Origin: Symsagittifera roscoffensis
Taxonomy: Eukaryota; Xenacoelomorpha; Acoela; Convolutidae
NCBI RefSeq assembly: GCF_963678635.1
Contig: NC_087063.1
Coordinates: forward strand, 21,088,701-21,148,700
Length of the DNA stretch: 60,000 bases
Reading direction: 5' to 3'
This document shows positions 25,201 to 40,100 of this stretch, in pieces. The position numbers and the translations under genes are program-made. How positions within the stretch are numbered: position 1 is the first letter of the stretch; every line of letters starts with the position of its first letter. The notes beneath the pieces were generated by a model. That model was not told the DNA's origin and searched no databases. It saw only the letters and a list, made by a program, of their open reading frames with translations.

Positions 25201-28200
25201 GTACACCCACTAAACAAAAAAACCCAGGTTGCTTTACATATACTTACATATAGCACAGAACTTTCAGACCGCCGCATTTTCAACAAAACATGTTATTTTT
25301 CTATTACAATTTTCAAAATTGTACTCTTTAACATAACCGATTCGACCGTGTCGCTTTAAGTGACCACATAAAACTATTGATGATTAGTTGGTGTTTTATG
25401 TCTGATTTAGACAACCTCATATCATATTAAGTCATGTCAGTCGTGATTCGGATTCGAAATAAAAATCAATTCGAAATTCGGATGAAGTTGTCTCAGTTTT
25501 GAGAAAAACTAGTCTGAACCATTTCTTTTTCAAACTACGCTAGACAAAATGTATTAAGCTTTATTTAACTACTACAACTTCAACGCTGTTTTAGCTATTA
25601 TTACCTCTCACACTGGCTGTTTTTCAACTAATTTTAAAAAATCATAATCGGAAATTCAGTAAACAAAACAAAAAACTTGATTGACGTTTTTGAAACTTCA
25701 ACTTTAAAATAACATGTTTTAGCTCTCTAAATTTAAAAAATATTTGTGATCGACAAACATTTCAAAAAATTAGACCATTTAGAAAAAATTTGATCAAAAG
25801 GTTATTTTTCAAAAACGTTAGAAATCTGAAAATTGAAATTCACACTCGAAATAAAACCATTCAAAACTTTTGCACCATTTCTGCTTTCTTAATAGGAGAG
25901 CGTAATTTGTTTTGTTTTGTGACGGAATTGAACTTAAAAAAACTGAAAAATGAAACCAAAAATTAAAATTGAACGTGATCAAATTTTGCGACTTTTCATG
26001 AGAAAACGAAAAAAAAAAACAATCACGATCTACCCAAATGTCATAATTACTTAATAATTTGAAAATTTGTTCTGTATGATTTAGTTTTTTTAATCAGTGT
26101 GGTCGGCAAAATCGGTGCTGAATCCACAGCAACCAGTTGTCAGTGTTTTTAAACCGAACTCCATTTAAAAGTAAACAAAAATCATCTGAATTTTTTGCGT
26201 TTTATAAAAATGCATTTCCAACAATTGCCTACAGGGTGATGCCAAAAACATCTGAAACTGCGCTTCAAATTCTTTGAAGCGATACTTGGGCAACCAATCG
26301 CTAATGCTGCAGGAATCGTTTCGAGACGAGTTGCTTTCGAACTATTTTTTTTAAAATTTTGTTCGACAAGAACAATGTCAAATGTGATCAAGGATAAGGA
26401 TAGCCGGTTCCTGTGCAACAAGCATAAAATGTTCCGACAATAATTTAAAAAGCAACCAAAATTTTTTTCAAAATTTTGCCATTTTTTTCTGCCTGGTGTA
26501 ATGAAAAGATCTAAAAGAAAAAAGAGAGCTTAGGGTTAGGCAACAACTTCTCTAGAAAATTGAGTGGAAAAAAAAACAAAAAGAGTCTAGAAACTTAGAA
26601 CAATTTTTGAGAAAAACTAGTCTGAACCATTTCTTTTTCAAACTACGCTAGACAAAATGTATTAAGCTTTATTTAACTACTACAACTTCAACGCTGTTTT
26701 AGCTATTATTACCTCTCACACTGGCTGTTTTTCAACTAATTTTTAAAAATCATAATCGGAAATTCAGTAAACAAAACAAAAAACTTGATTGACTTTTTTG
26801 AAACTTCAACTTTAAAATAACATGTTTTAGCTCTCTAAATTTAAAAAATATTTGTGATCAACAAACATTTCAAAAACTTAGACCATTTAGAGAAAACTTG
26901 ATCAAAAGGTTATTTTTCAAAATGTTAGAAATCTAAAAATTGAAATTCACACTCGAAATAGAACCATTCAAAACTTTTGCACCATTTCTGCTTTCTTAAT
27001 AGGAGAGCGTAATTTGTTTTGTTTTGTGACGGAATTGAACTTAAAAAAACTGAAAAATGAAACCGAAAATTAAAATTGAACGTGATCAATTTTGCGACTT
27101 TTCATGAGAAAATGAAAAAAAAAACAATCACGATCTACCCAAGTGTCATAATTACATAATAAATTGAAAATTTGTTCTGTATTCTTTAGTTGTTTTTTAA
27201 TCAGCGTGGTCGCCAAAATCTGTGCTGAATCCACAGCAACCAGTTGTCAGTGTTTTTAAACCGAACTCCTTTTAAAAGTTAAAAAAAATCATCTTAATTT
27301 TTTGCGTTTTATAAAAATGCATTTCCAACAATTGACCTACAAGGTGATGCCAAAAACATCTGAAACTGCGCTTCAAATTCTTTGAAGCGATACTTGGGCA
27401 ACCAATCGCTAATGCTGCAGGAATTGTTTCGAGACGAGTTGCTTTCGAACTATCTTTTTAAAATTTTGTTCGACAAGAACAATGTCAAATGTGATCAAGG
27501 ATAAGGATAGCCGGTTCCTGTGTAACAAGCATAAAATGTTCCGACAATAATTTAAAAAGCAACCAAAAATTTTTTTTCAAAATTTTGCCATTTTTTTCTG
27601 CCTAGTGTAATGAAAAGATCTAAAAGAAAAAAGAGAGCTTAGGGTTAGGCAACAACTTCTCTAGAAAATTGAGTGGAAAAAAAAACAAAAAGAGTCTAGA
27701 AACTTAGAACAATTTTTCTATTTTTTTTGCCAAGATTTTCTAAATTTTTGGAGTTTTTGATTTCCAAACTAGCGTTATAAAACTCTAAAAACTATTTTTA
27801 CTTGAGTAAAATTGAAATCGAGCACAATTAAGCTACTGATAACGGCTTAAAATAAGCATAAAGATACATGCTCCCTTGCTTTTTTTGCTCGAAATTGGAT
27901 TAAAAATTCGAGGGCTTTTTCTTGACGCTGAGATATTTTTTTCGAAATTTTTTAAGGTTGTTCGAATCACCACTGAAAGCGCTGTAATACGATACATCAC
28001 TCAACTCATTCTAATGACTTTTTGTGGTACCTGATTTTGCGTGGAAAACAAAAAAAAAGAAAAACTACAACACACTCGAAAACGAAGTTCTTCCCCATTT
28101 TTCAAATTGTCAGAACAATTACTTTCTTATTCGCCCTCTGGAAAATTGCTAAATCATTTTTCTTTGATCATAAAAGATTGTAAACTCATATTTTGTATTG

Positions 28201-31200
28201 AAAACAGTGTGATTAATCTTCGGTGTTATCTTTTGAACATTTATGCCCTAAGAAACAAAATTAGCCGGTTTCTGTGCAAGTTGCGCAGAAAAGTTCCAAC
28301 CGCAGTAATTCAACTAGAGAAATTGTTGAAAAAATGTTCGAAATAAACATATTTTTATGTGGCTGACAGAAGGAAATGAATTAGATAGCTAAGCTCAATT
28401 GAAACAAGTCTGAAAAAAGATAAAAATTTAGATCAATTTTTCTCAAAACTGGAATAATTTTTTCGGTGTTCGAGTTACGGGTAGTAAGGTTTCAAAATGA
28501 TTCAACTCCAGACCCAATACGAGCTTTCCTTGAGAACCCTAAAATCGGGCGAAAAAACCATCTTACGTCATAGTTTCTTCTCACTCAGTGTTATTTCACA
28601 ATGAACTGAACTAAATCCCTAAACAGAAAATTGAAACTAGAGGGCAACGGAAATTACGGAACAAAATTATGCGAACTATTTTGAAATTCAATTTTATTTT
28701 TTGTTCACTACACTTGTTTTTTAATTAACGTTATTTAACACATCATATTTTCACAGAGCGATGAAACGTTGAAATTATTCTTTTTCATACCGCATAGTTT
28801 TTAAAATAACTGTTACCTTTATCAGATATATTTCAAATCAACATAAAGCCAGGAAGGCCATTTTTGGACCTATCGTTCTTTTTAGGTCGGTGATATTATA
28901 GTTTGTCGGAAATCACAAAAATGCCCAAATGTTTCATACATTTTTGCAAAATGAATTTAATCGAATTTCAAAGGTATTTTATAGTTGTTTTGGTATCGAA
29001 ATTGGTATCTCTTTTTTAAAAAAAGGAAAAAAATGGTATGAAAAAAATGCTAATCATACAATTTCCATATATGGAAATTGTATGATAAGCATTTAAAAAA
29101 AATTTCTTTTTAAAAAAAAGGAAAAAAATGGTATGAAAAAAATGCTAATCATACAATTTCCATATATGGAAATTGTATGATGAGCATTTAAAAAAAATTG
29201 TGAAAAAAAAGCTTTGAACAATTGATTCAACTGCTGGCAAAACATTTAAGAGTTGTTTGGACTGCTATAACTGAAAACTTTGACTTTTTTAAATTTTGTT
29301 TTCTGAAAAAAAAACACTAGTCATACAATTTCCATATATGGAAATTGTATGACTAGCATTTTTTTGATGGCGACGACAAAATTTTTTTAAGTTTTTTTGA
29401 ATTTGCCCCCAAAATTTTTTTTGTTTTTTTTTTCAACCGCAAATTGATTTTCGTATTCAAACAAACATTTTTTGAAAAAAATAAATTTTGCATGCAAAAT
29501 TTAATTTTTTGTGTGTATAACGTAGTCCTGGATATAATAATATTGGCTTTTTTTCCTTTTCTCTTCATAACTTTTTTCAAAAACGCTTAAAGTTTCTCTT
29601 TCTTTTGTATGACATGTTTTTGTATGTCTTGATCAAAGTCTGGTAATTTAAAAATTCAAATTTAAAAAAAAAATCATCTTTGAAAATTTTTGCCAAAATT
29701 TAAAAGTTCGTTATTTTCGTTATAATATTTGTGTGAGACAGAATTAAAACATTTCACAAAACGTATAATTAGCATGCAGTCAACTGATTGATTGAATTTT
29801 TCTTATATCCGTATCAAAAAAATTTAAAAAGAATTTTTTTTCCGATTTTTGTTAGACAATCATTGCCTCGTAAAAGGCAAGTTACCAGGACTGATACTTC
29901 TCAAAATTTGTATCTAAATACCAAAACTTGCTACCTTCTGCTTTTTGAACCTTAAAAAGTACGCAATTGCACAATCGTTTAAGAATCCAGCGCATGATTT
30001 CATATTAATGAAACTAAGTTCCAAGTACTAATAAACATGCCGCAAGTACCGGACCAAGCTAACAACCTTTCTAGGGTAGAGGATTTTATTTTGGTGTATT
30101 GGAGGGAGGGGGGAGGATGTTTACTAGGTGTTAACTACGTACAGGTATCCTAAGTACTCGCGGGAATGGGGGGGGGGAGAAAAAAAAAGAAACAACACAG
30201 ACTCTTCATTAGAATTTCAGACATTATTATGCATTTCATTATCGACGATCTCTTAACTTATACAAATAATTGCAGGACAAGTTAGTCGGTTCAATTTTTG
30301 ATGAATATCGTACATAATTTTTTACAGGTCAAAAAGTGTTCTTTTAACCCCTTAGGCATATGTTTTCGGGCTTTCAAAATGGCGATAAATTGTGGCGATC
30401 AAAAGCATTTATAGGCAGAGAGTTAAATTGAACGGGGGTGTATAAAACCATAGCTTGGGGCCCTTCATTTAAGTTAAAACTCCCCGGTAGAATTGGGATG
30501 AGATTATCTGGGATTGAATGTCGCTTTAACAGACAGAACAAAAGCAGCATTAAATTTCCAGTTTCACTAATTGCATAAATGGTGTCGCCGTTAGTTCTTA
30601 CGGAGTGAGGCCTGTGAGCAGACAACCACGCATTCATACTCGTCAGTAAGTAAACCAATACTATATTTACCATTCAGAATCTAGATGAGCAAGCGAACTT
30701 TAGAAATACAAAATTATTAATTATTTATTTCCAACTTTTGCTTTCTTGTCTCAAATCCAATTGGTAAATATAGTATTTGTCTACTTATTGACGAGTATGA
30801 ATACGCGGTTGTCTACTTACTGCTACAGAACCGTTCCTACGGTTTTGCTTGAAAAAGGAGCGTGATAGAAATTAAATGGCGCCAAAAAATACGGCGTCAA
30901 TTTGAATCGATTTTAGTAAAAGCAAGCAAAAAGAATTCATGGAATAATTTAACAGTTTCCATACGCGATACACCAGTACTCTAAATTTGATGAAATCTGA
31001 GCAGTGATGTCCATTAAAAAAAGGACAAATTGAAATTGTTCAAAAATAAATTTTTTTTTAATTTTGGCATCAATTTAAATTTTTCTAAAACAATTCAAAT
31101 TTGTCTTTAGCAATTTAAATTTTTCTTAAATCTGTTTTTTTGGCAGTTTTTCGGCAATTTTTGGATACTTCCCTCAATTTTGAAAAAATAAATCGAAAGA

Positions 31201-34122
31201 TTTTTTGGGCAAATTTGTTTGCAGCAAAACTTTATATTTTGTCGTGAAAACTTAGATTGTTTGCTTTTTCCTCGGAACTGTGAAAAAATGAAAATAATTG
31301 ACAATAATAAACTGTGATATTTGGCATCGGATCAAATACCGCCCGAGCAATTGATTTTTTTTGGTTTCAATTTAAATCATTCGATTTGAATTAAAATAAA
31401 AAAAAATCATTTAAATTGATTGGGCTCATAATTCCACTTTTAAACAGGTTGAAACTTAAACAAAAAATTAAACAAATGTGAGCTGTTTTTCTAAATGGAC
31501 ATCACTGCATCTGAGTTGTAAAAATAAAAAACTTGGAATACTGAACATTTCATTCGACAGTGCCGAATTACAACAAAGCTGAAACAAAAAATTGAATAAG
31601 AGTGCCAAGAAAAAACATTTTAGTTCATGGTGCCGAGTTTTGTTTTGTTCAAAAGAGCCAAAAATTGAAAAAAGATGGCTCGTATATGAGGGAAACACCC
31701 TGATTGTTCTGACTGCCTGTTAGGGGGTCTCGGAGAGTTTTTGCACAAAATAAAACCAATAAACTATTATATTTGCACTACCAATAACAAATAAGAGAGC
31801 TAACAATTGAGGAGAATTAAAATGACCAAATATAGATGGCCTCAATTCAATTTGGAACAATTATGAGGGCGTTTAACTTGCTTAGCTTGAAAATTTTGCC
31901 TTTTGAAACAAAAAAAAAGTATTATTCGAGCAGCGATGCAATCCGCATTTTGATCTAGAGCAAGCAAACTCGCTAAGCAACCCAAAAACTTCCGAATTGA
32001 TACCAATACACTGCCAATTTTCGTGAAATCGGTCTGAAAATAAAAAATCTGGATTATATATTTCTCAATTTCTTCGAAATACGGAACAAAAACAAGATTA
32101 AAATTTTGAATGATCGTTTATAGTAGATAAAAAGAATCTTCAAAGTTTTTCAAAAATTTTAAATGCTTCGACTTCATGAAGTTTTCAAAGCTTTCCTTTA
32201 GTTTTTAACGCTTAGAGTTTCGATTAATACGAACGTCGAAGGTCAAAATTTGCTCTCTCCTTAGTTTGAATTTTCTTCTTAATTCATGAAAGATTTTTTT
32301 CTTCGATGTTTTTTCCAAACTTCTATTTTAATGGCGATAACTGAGGCTGAGTTACCATACAACTTCCATACTAATGTCTGTTGAGCCGAGTTATTTTGAA
32401 ATCCTACTTAAAGTCCAACTAAATATTTTACGTTGAACTTTTTGTTCAAAACCGATCAGGAACACTTTTTGGATTTTGTACGTTTTTAGAATTGAAAATT
32501 ATATCCAAAAGGTCTCACTATGTCTTTAAGTTATAAAAACTAGAAATTGTAGGAAAAAAAGGAAAATTTGTGTTTGTTGTTTTTTCTTTACGTGTTTGTA
32601 ATTAATAATTTAATTTTTCTTCGAAACCCGGATAGCCAAAAAAAATTCGTTCCGAAAAATCAAAAATTAAGCAAAATTGACTTGATACGAACAATGACTG
32701 CTTGGTAATTAGAGTTCAGGGCAGCCCCAAGCTGTAACATGGCTTAGGCTGAACATGTCCTAATGCTTGCTTCTGTTAAATTATGAATGTTGAAGCAAGT
32801 AGTTGTTAGGGTTATATAGTCTGCATATGTATGTATGTTGATGACATTTTTGCATCTGTAGCTACATTAACGATAACAAAAAATACTCTAGACACGCAGA
32901 TGAAATAACACTCACAACACCTGGTCCCAATATCAATATTTTAACAGAAGTTATGATTCGATATCTAAACAGCTTCAACAACTGGCTTAAAATCAGAAAT
33001 TATTCGCTGTCAAAGGACAAATCACCACATTTATCTTTTAAACCTGGAACTGTTTTCCCTTGAACCGAATGTAACTTGCAATTCGAACCCGAAAACTTCT
33101 TGGAGTTACATTGGAGCCAACCAAATCATTCTTTTTGATCATTGTAATAAGACCTGCGAAAAACTCCACGAGAGAAACAATGTTCATTATAAATTTGCAG
33201 ATAAAAGAAAACTTTGGCCGGTCCAAAAAACGCTCATAGAAAAATTTGGATCACGAAACAAAGTTGCATCAATTGCAGCGCCTTCAACTAGATTAAAACA
33301 AAGTGCTAAAAACGATTGATATCACAGATTTATACGACGAAACAAATATTTTTCCGGTCCGAACTTACAGTGAAATGCCCTCAAAGCTAACAGATAATAA
33401 AGCCAACAGATAACAGCTCTCAAAGCTAACAGAAAATAAAGCCAACAGATCTCAAGATAATAAAGCCAACAGCACACCATCAACTTAACATTATTCAATC
33501 GGAACGCCAGACACTCCTTCGAACATAAATTCAAGCCTGACATTGAACACCTGCTCACCGAAAACCAGGAGAGCATCTCTAACCATGAATAAATCTGTGG
33601 AAATTTAAAAAAAATCTCACAAATTAGAAGCACATAAGTTTTTTAAAAAATGTCTAATATACTTATAAAACCACCACTAAAATTAGCAAATGAAAGCAAA
33701 ATCGACCTGAGAACCAGATGCTTACTCTCGCAACTTCGATCAGGGTACTCAACTTATTTAACTTGTTATCATCATAGACTGAACAACAATGCTGTTAAGT
33801 CTGCGCAAGCTGTTTCATAGGACCACTTACCACCAAACAGTTATTCAATTCCCATTTACATCCTACCTCCCATACCATCGAAAGCTTGTGGGAGAACCCT
33901 GAAGAAGCTGTCAAACATCTGCAGCTTATCACGTAATCTCACATCACGGAAGATTTTCTCGGTTCCCCCAACTAATTAAAAACTCCACGCATGAACCGGG
34001 CATGCAGTTTCAATCAGTTCTTCTTATTCCACTAGAGAACCGGGGGGAGGCGGGAGGGGGACTGAAGTGATAGATTATACAAGACGACCCAATCAACCAA
34101 GCCAATATAAACGAAAGTTCCC

Positions 34123-34161
<39 letters not shown>

Positions 34162-37100
34162 TTGTATCTCTCAAACATTGTCAATCTCTGTTTTTCAATC
34201 AACAATTCAAGGCAGAGATCGATTTAGCTACAATAGCAACAACCAGGCCCAACCTTGTCTGTAAGCTTCATTTAATTTTCGGCTATCTAGGAACAAATTT
34301 TGTTTTGGCTATCTGGTAATGCAAATCCGTACCAAAAATTTCAGGCACTAGATTAAACCAGCAGACCTAATTTTTTATTTAAAGGTCAAATCTATTGAGC
34401 AAAGACCATATTGGGGAGATTGTAAAGTAGATCCGCACATTCCTTCATATTTTTGAGTGGAGTTTGCTTGAGACGGAAAAATATCCATGCCTTGCAAGTT
34501 TTGAGCCTATTTTGTATAGAAAACAGGAAACAGTTCATGCATAGGGATAAAAAAAAGCAGAACTTTCAAAATTCTTTTCGCTCAATGTCTATGTTTTTCT
34601 TAGGCCCGAGTGTAGTCAAGGAGCAAAAAAGCAGTAATTTCGGAAACTTCCGCTCATTTAATGGCAATTTATGAGACAACTTTTTTTCCGTCTTTTTTGG
34701 GCGATTTTTCGCTGATTTCGATCCAATCTTGGGCGGACTGCATGCATGGCGGAGCCTGGACCCGATTGAGGTAACTTTTGGCTGGTTTATTCACACGCAG
34801 TTACCTTCATTGATCGTGTTGTTGGTGTGGACTACAAACTCGGACTCCTTGTGGATCACATCTCGCACCTTGCTACACGGCCAGATGGCGTCCTTCTCTC
34901 TGTCTTTCACTACCTCCGGAATTCTTCGGTGGCACAAATTTGGTCTGCAACACACCACGAAATAAAACATATGAATATTGAGTTTTTGAAAAATTAAATA
35001 ATGCAAAAAGTTTGGATAGGCAGAAGAAATTGAAAAGAGCAAGTTGCTTAAAATGAAAAATATTGCGTGCAATTTTGGCGTTTTAGACGACCATAAGATA
35101 TCAGTTTTGTCTGAAAAAATGGTTTTGCATGCGTTTTTTTAATTATTCGCTTTGTCGATTTCAAATAGTTTTAATTACTCGAACTTTTTTAAATTATCAC
35201 TTTTAGTTGCAAAAAGTGTTAACAGACAGTTCGAGCTAATGCAAAAGCTATTTCAGAAAAATTTAGCATGCAAAAGCTATTTTTTGTGACATCTTTTTCT
35301 CAATTTTAACTGAAAACTCACTTCAGCAAGCAAAATTTGTTTGATTTGGCAGATTGCACTTTTCAACTAGTTCTACGTATTCTTTAATTATAATTAATTC
35401 TACTTGATAAAATTTTTTGCAATTTATAATACAAACGCTAATATGTCTAAATTTTGTCCTGTCAAACAGTTTTTGTTAGCTGCTTTTCTATGAAACAAAA
35501 TTATTAACTTTAAGAAGTGAAACCTTTATCAGGAAAAATTAATTTATTTTATGATTTCTATAAAAACTATATAAGAGCTCAACAGCTAACGTCAAACTAT
35601 TCATGTTTTCAAAAAAAAAACTTTTTCGCAACGAGTTATTTGATGTTTTTGATAACCAATTTATCTCCTTGAAAATGCTTATGTTGCTTTCGTTGATGTA
35701 ATTAGTTTTACTTAACTTTAATTCAAAGCATAATTAGAATGGTGACCTTTACAACTAGCACGACAATCCGTGATTTCATTCGATTTATTTGGAGACACTG
35801 TATTTGTACTTATTTTAGATATAGGCTTTGAAAAAAGAATAAAACAACAGTATTAATGAAAGAAATGTTTCTGGTAATTTATTTATAGAAGAGCTGCAAT
35901 TTCATGCCATATGCGCCAGCAGCACTTAGTTACACTTTAGCAAACATGCCCTTCGTTTTTTAAAAGTGATATTTTGACCCAACCAGAATTGCCCCTATCC
36001 GACTGCCCTTTGACATCTATGAGATAATTTTCGATTTCTAAAAGTTGATGAAAATTCCAAAAAAAAAGATTTTTTTTTTTCAGTTTCTTGTTTATATTGG
36101 GTTGTCAGATTTTATTCAAACCAATTTTTTTTTCATTTCGACTAATATTTGTGTTTGGCTCTTTTCTCCAATAAAGGCATTCCTGAATCAGTTTATTTTC
36201 CTTATCGAAAATGAGGTAGCCTAATAGTAAATTGCCTTGCAAACACAAATGGCACAAAACGCACATAAAACCGGACTTCTAGAACGCATCTAAAATGGTT
36301 GGTCGATGATCATTAAAGTTTATACTCCTTCCTGTTTGTGTTAGGTAACTATGAGCCGAGTTATGCAATACTTACGATGTGTTCATGATAGAAGGAGTTC
36401 CCCTGCTAAAGTTTCGAATGCAACTTAGGTTAATTTTTCAGAAAGCTCAGGATTATAATCAGAGCTAAGATGATCGTTTTTGTCTAACTTCAAATTGGGC
36501 TCTTTTCCAATCCCTCTTTTGATTTTCTCTGAAATTCGATTTATGAAAGCCTAACAAAACAAAACGTGTCAGAAAGAACAAATAGCTACATATTCACATC
36601 CAGATTTCAGTCTAAAAACTTTTAGACAACTTTATTTAAAAAATTTTCGAGGTGTTGGAAAACTGGAAAAGAGTCTCAAAATGTTGTAGCTCATTTTTCA
36701 TCCCTTAGATTATGCCCTGGGGCAAATAACATTTCGTCGAAAGCGACAACTGGTCGAACGCGACAAACGCGGTAGTATTTGACAAAAAAAGCGACGATGA
36801 GTAGCGCGCCACTAAGAATCTTGAAAGCTGTTATCCTTCAATCCTTTATCTGTTATCCTTTATCCTTCAATCCTCTCGTACCCAATAAAAAAATTAAATA
36901 TCTCATGGCACGAATTTTTGCTTCGTGCGAATCGTTGCATTTTCAAATACAGATGCAAAGCAGAGCTTCGCATCGTTTGACATGCAACACAAACAAAAAA
37001 ATAGGTAGCAAAATGAAAAATATTGCAAAAAACTAAGTAAACCAAAATTTCGTATGTCTTGACAAAAGACTAGGGACGCAGCTTAATATGGAAGTACCTG

Positions 37101-40100
37101 TGTGATCTTTTTGATTTTGTTATACTGATGCGGAATGAAATGAGTGATTTCAAAAATTGGACTTTGCCCAAAACCTTTGTTATTTCTAATAAAATAAGTA
37201 TATTTTTGCAACGACATGACCTTTGTTTAAATAAAAAATAACGAAACGCAGCTGCTACAGGAAAAATATGCGCAAGCGGTTCTTTCGATTGAACCCTTCG
37301 TCCCTTCGTCTTGGATTCGTTAGGGTAATTTTCAAGTAAAATTAAAAAAAGTTTTGAAAAACGGTCAAAAGTTCAAAAACGTGAGTTTCCGAAATCCAGA
37401 ATTTTTTCTGCAAACAGTAGGACAACGCCGTTTTAGCAGAGACGATTGCCAAGTTTGGGTTTTTCGAGTAAACTCTTAACTAAAGAAGGCAGGGTAGTTT
37501 TCGAGTAAAGTCAACATGTGTAGTTTCCAAAAAAAATGTCAAATTTTCAAAGATTTTGAAGACCATAAGTTTTTTCTAAGGACAAAATGGGAGCGGCCGC
37601 TTATGCGGGTCAGTTTTCAACAAAATGTTGTATAGAACAAACCTCTGATATCAGAATTGGCAGGATACTTAATCATAATCAAAAAATCAGAAAACGAAAA
37701 AATCAAAAAAAAATCCAAAAAACGGTTAATATATCAAAAATTTGACTTTTCCGAGAGATTTGTGAGTTAGTTTATCAGAATTTTTATATATATTCAATTG
37801 AAAAATTAACTTTTTGAGGACGATATATTTTTGTATAAAAACATTGGGTGTAGTCGATTATACAAGGAAGCTTACTACAAATGTTATTTCGATTAAACCC
37901 AAAAGTTTAGATTTCGGAGAGTAATTATTGAGTAAAGTCAAAAAGTTTTAAGAATCAGTCAAAAATCAAAAATTTGACTTTCGAGGATCATCATTTCAGG
38001 GGAGTTTCTCACAACCCGTTCTATCCAATGAACCCAAAATCTCAGTTTTGGGAGGTTTGTTTTGGAAGAAACAAAAAATCCAACAATATGGGTTGAATAT
38101 TCCCTCCACAGTCTCTTTCGAAGGCCGTACTGAACATACTGAACATACTGAATAAAACAAGGTACCCCCAGACCTTAGAACCCCCAGACCTTAGAGTTCA
38201 AAAGCAACCGCGTAACATCCAGTTAAGGTTCATTAATGAAGCAAGTTAAACTTCTTGTAAGAAAAGTTGACGGGAAAAAAAAGAATAGTACCCGGTTATT
38301 AGACACTTGCTTTTGCTAGTCTAAAAAAACCGGGAGGTCGTTTCTGATCAATTGTCGCTTCCGACTAGTTAGCGCCTCACGTGCCCTGGTAGGATTTGAA
38401 AAGAGCCTCATTATGTTGCAGCTTAGTTTTCATCCCCTTAGTATTCATTTTGGTAAAAGGTATAGATGATTGTTTATTTCAACCAAGCCGAGCATCCAAT
38501 TCAAACGGGGACTTTAAAATGTGGGACAAATGACATCAACAAGGATCAGTGATCTTTCATCATGCCACTTCACTTTCACAGCTGAATAAGCCAAATGGTG
38601 TGAACAAAAATGTGAACTTAATTCAATTCAAGTTCAGTTGAATCAGGTTATAGAAGGTTGCTTAGATTAGAGACTCACCCGTCGTCCTCTAGATTCTGAT
38701 AGCATGTGAGCTTTGTACAGCTGAAGAAGAGAGGCAAGAAAACAGCCACTGTGCAAGTTATTATCTAAACAACACAATTAGAAAAAGTTTAAACTTTACT
38801 CGGTTTTGGGAACCAAGAAAAACCTTCCAAGGATTCCTTCCAACGACTTCATAACCATGATTTTGTACTTCCAAAACTTTTATTGGCTATAAAATCTAAG
38901 TCGCTTTAGGGGGAGGGGTTAACTTAGTTCATTTGACCACAATCGCCATACTCACTAGTATGATGCAGGGTTCTACCATGCGGAGGAACTTCTTGGCCCA
39001 TTCGGACTGTTGTCTGAAGATGAACTTCCTCCGCAGTCGAATGATTTTTAGGTGGAGCAGGTTAAATCCCGCCCCCAGCAGTCCGCCTATCAGACCAAGC
39101 AGCACCGTCGGGATGAACAGCAGGATGTTCACAGCAATGGCCTTGTTGATCTAGTTAAATATAAAACAAAACAACGATTACCAGTCACTATGCAAGTAGC
39201 ACAGAATGTTCCGACCATAGTCTTGAAAAAAATACGTTTTTTTTTCTCCAAATTAGTGTCGTTTTTCTGCGTCGTGTAATAAAAGGATCTAATTACAAAA
39301 CTATAACTTAGGCATATTCGACAGTCGTACTAAAATAGGCCAACTGAACAACAGTTTTTGTTAAAAAAAAATGGCTACAAAAACAAAAAAAATCTTCTAA
39401 AATTTAAAAAAAAATTTTTTTTTTGCAGAAAGGATTTGAATTTTTAGAAGTATTTGATTACCAGAACCGCGCTAAGAACACTTCAAAAGCTAACTTTACT
39501 TGAGCAACACTAAGTTATCGTGGCTTAAATTAAGCATAAATAAGCCATTGTAAGCCAGCTCGCTCACTTTATTCGTTCGAACTTAGACTAAAAATAAAAA
39601 ATTTGAAGCCAGTTTTTCTCAATACTGGGACAATTTTTAGAAAAATTTTTAAGGTCAAATCACGACTAAAAGGGCTTTAAAATGATATTTTACTCGACCC
39701 ATTCCGATGATTTTTTATGGTACCCAGTGCAGGGGCGGATTTAGGGGGGGGGGGGGGGGGGGGTTGGCGGACGCCCCCTTCCCTCTGGGATTCGACCCCC
39801 TGCCGACCCAAAGGGTCCCCCCTTTTGTACTTTTTAAGAAATCCATTTTTGGCCAACCGACCCTAAAATTTTTCTAAAGGCGCCAATATATTCTATTTTT
39901 GAGCGCGCGCAGAGAAAACGCAATTTTTTGGTCAAAATTTTCCAAAAAGTGCCTAAAAACGCCTTTTTTTGGACTGTTTTTTCAAATTTTTGCCTGCGGC
40001 GCAGAAAATTTTGCCAAAAAAGGGACTAAATCATGCTTAGGGAGAGCTCAAAAATCAATTCCGTCGACCTTAAAAAAAAGGTCGACAAAATTTTCGAAAC

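Noticed and set aside
30374-30673. 99-residue minus-strand frame
   Set aside because: No recognised domain or splice context, and its 5' end lies in the foldback arm.
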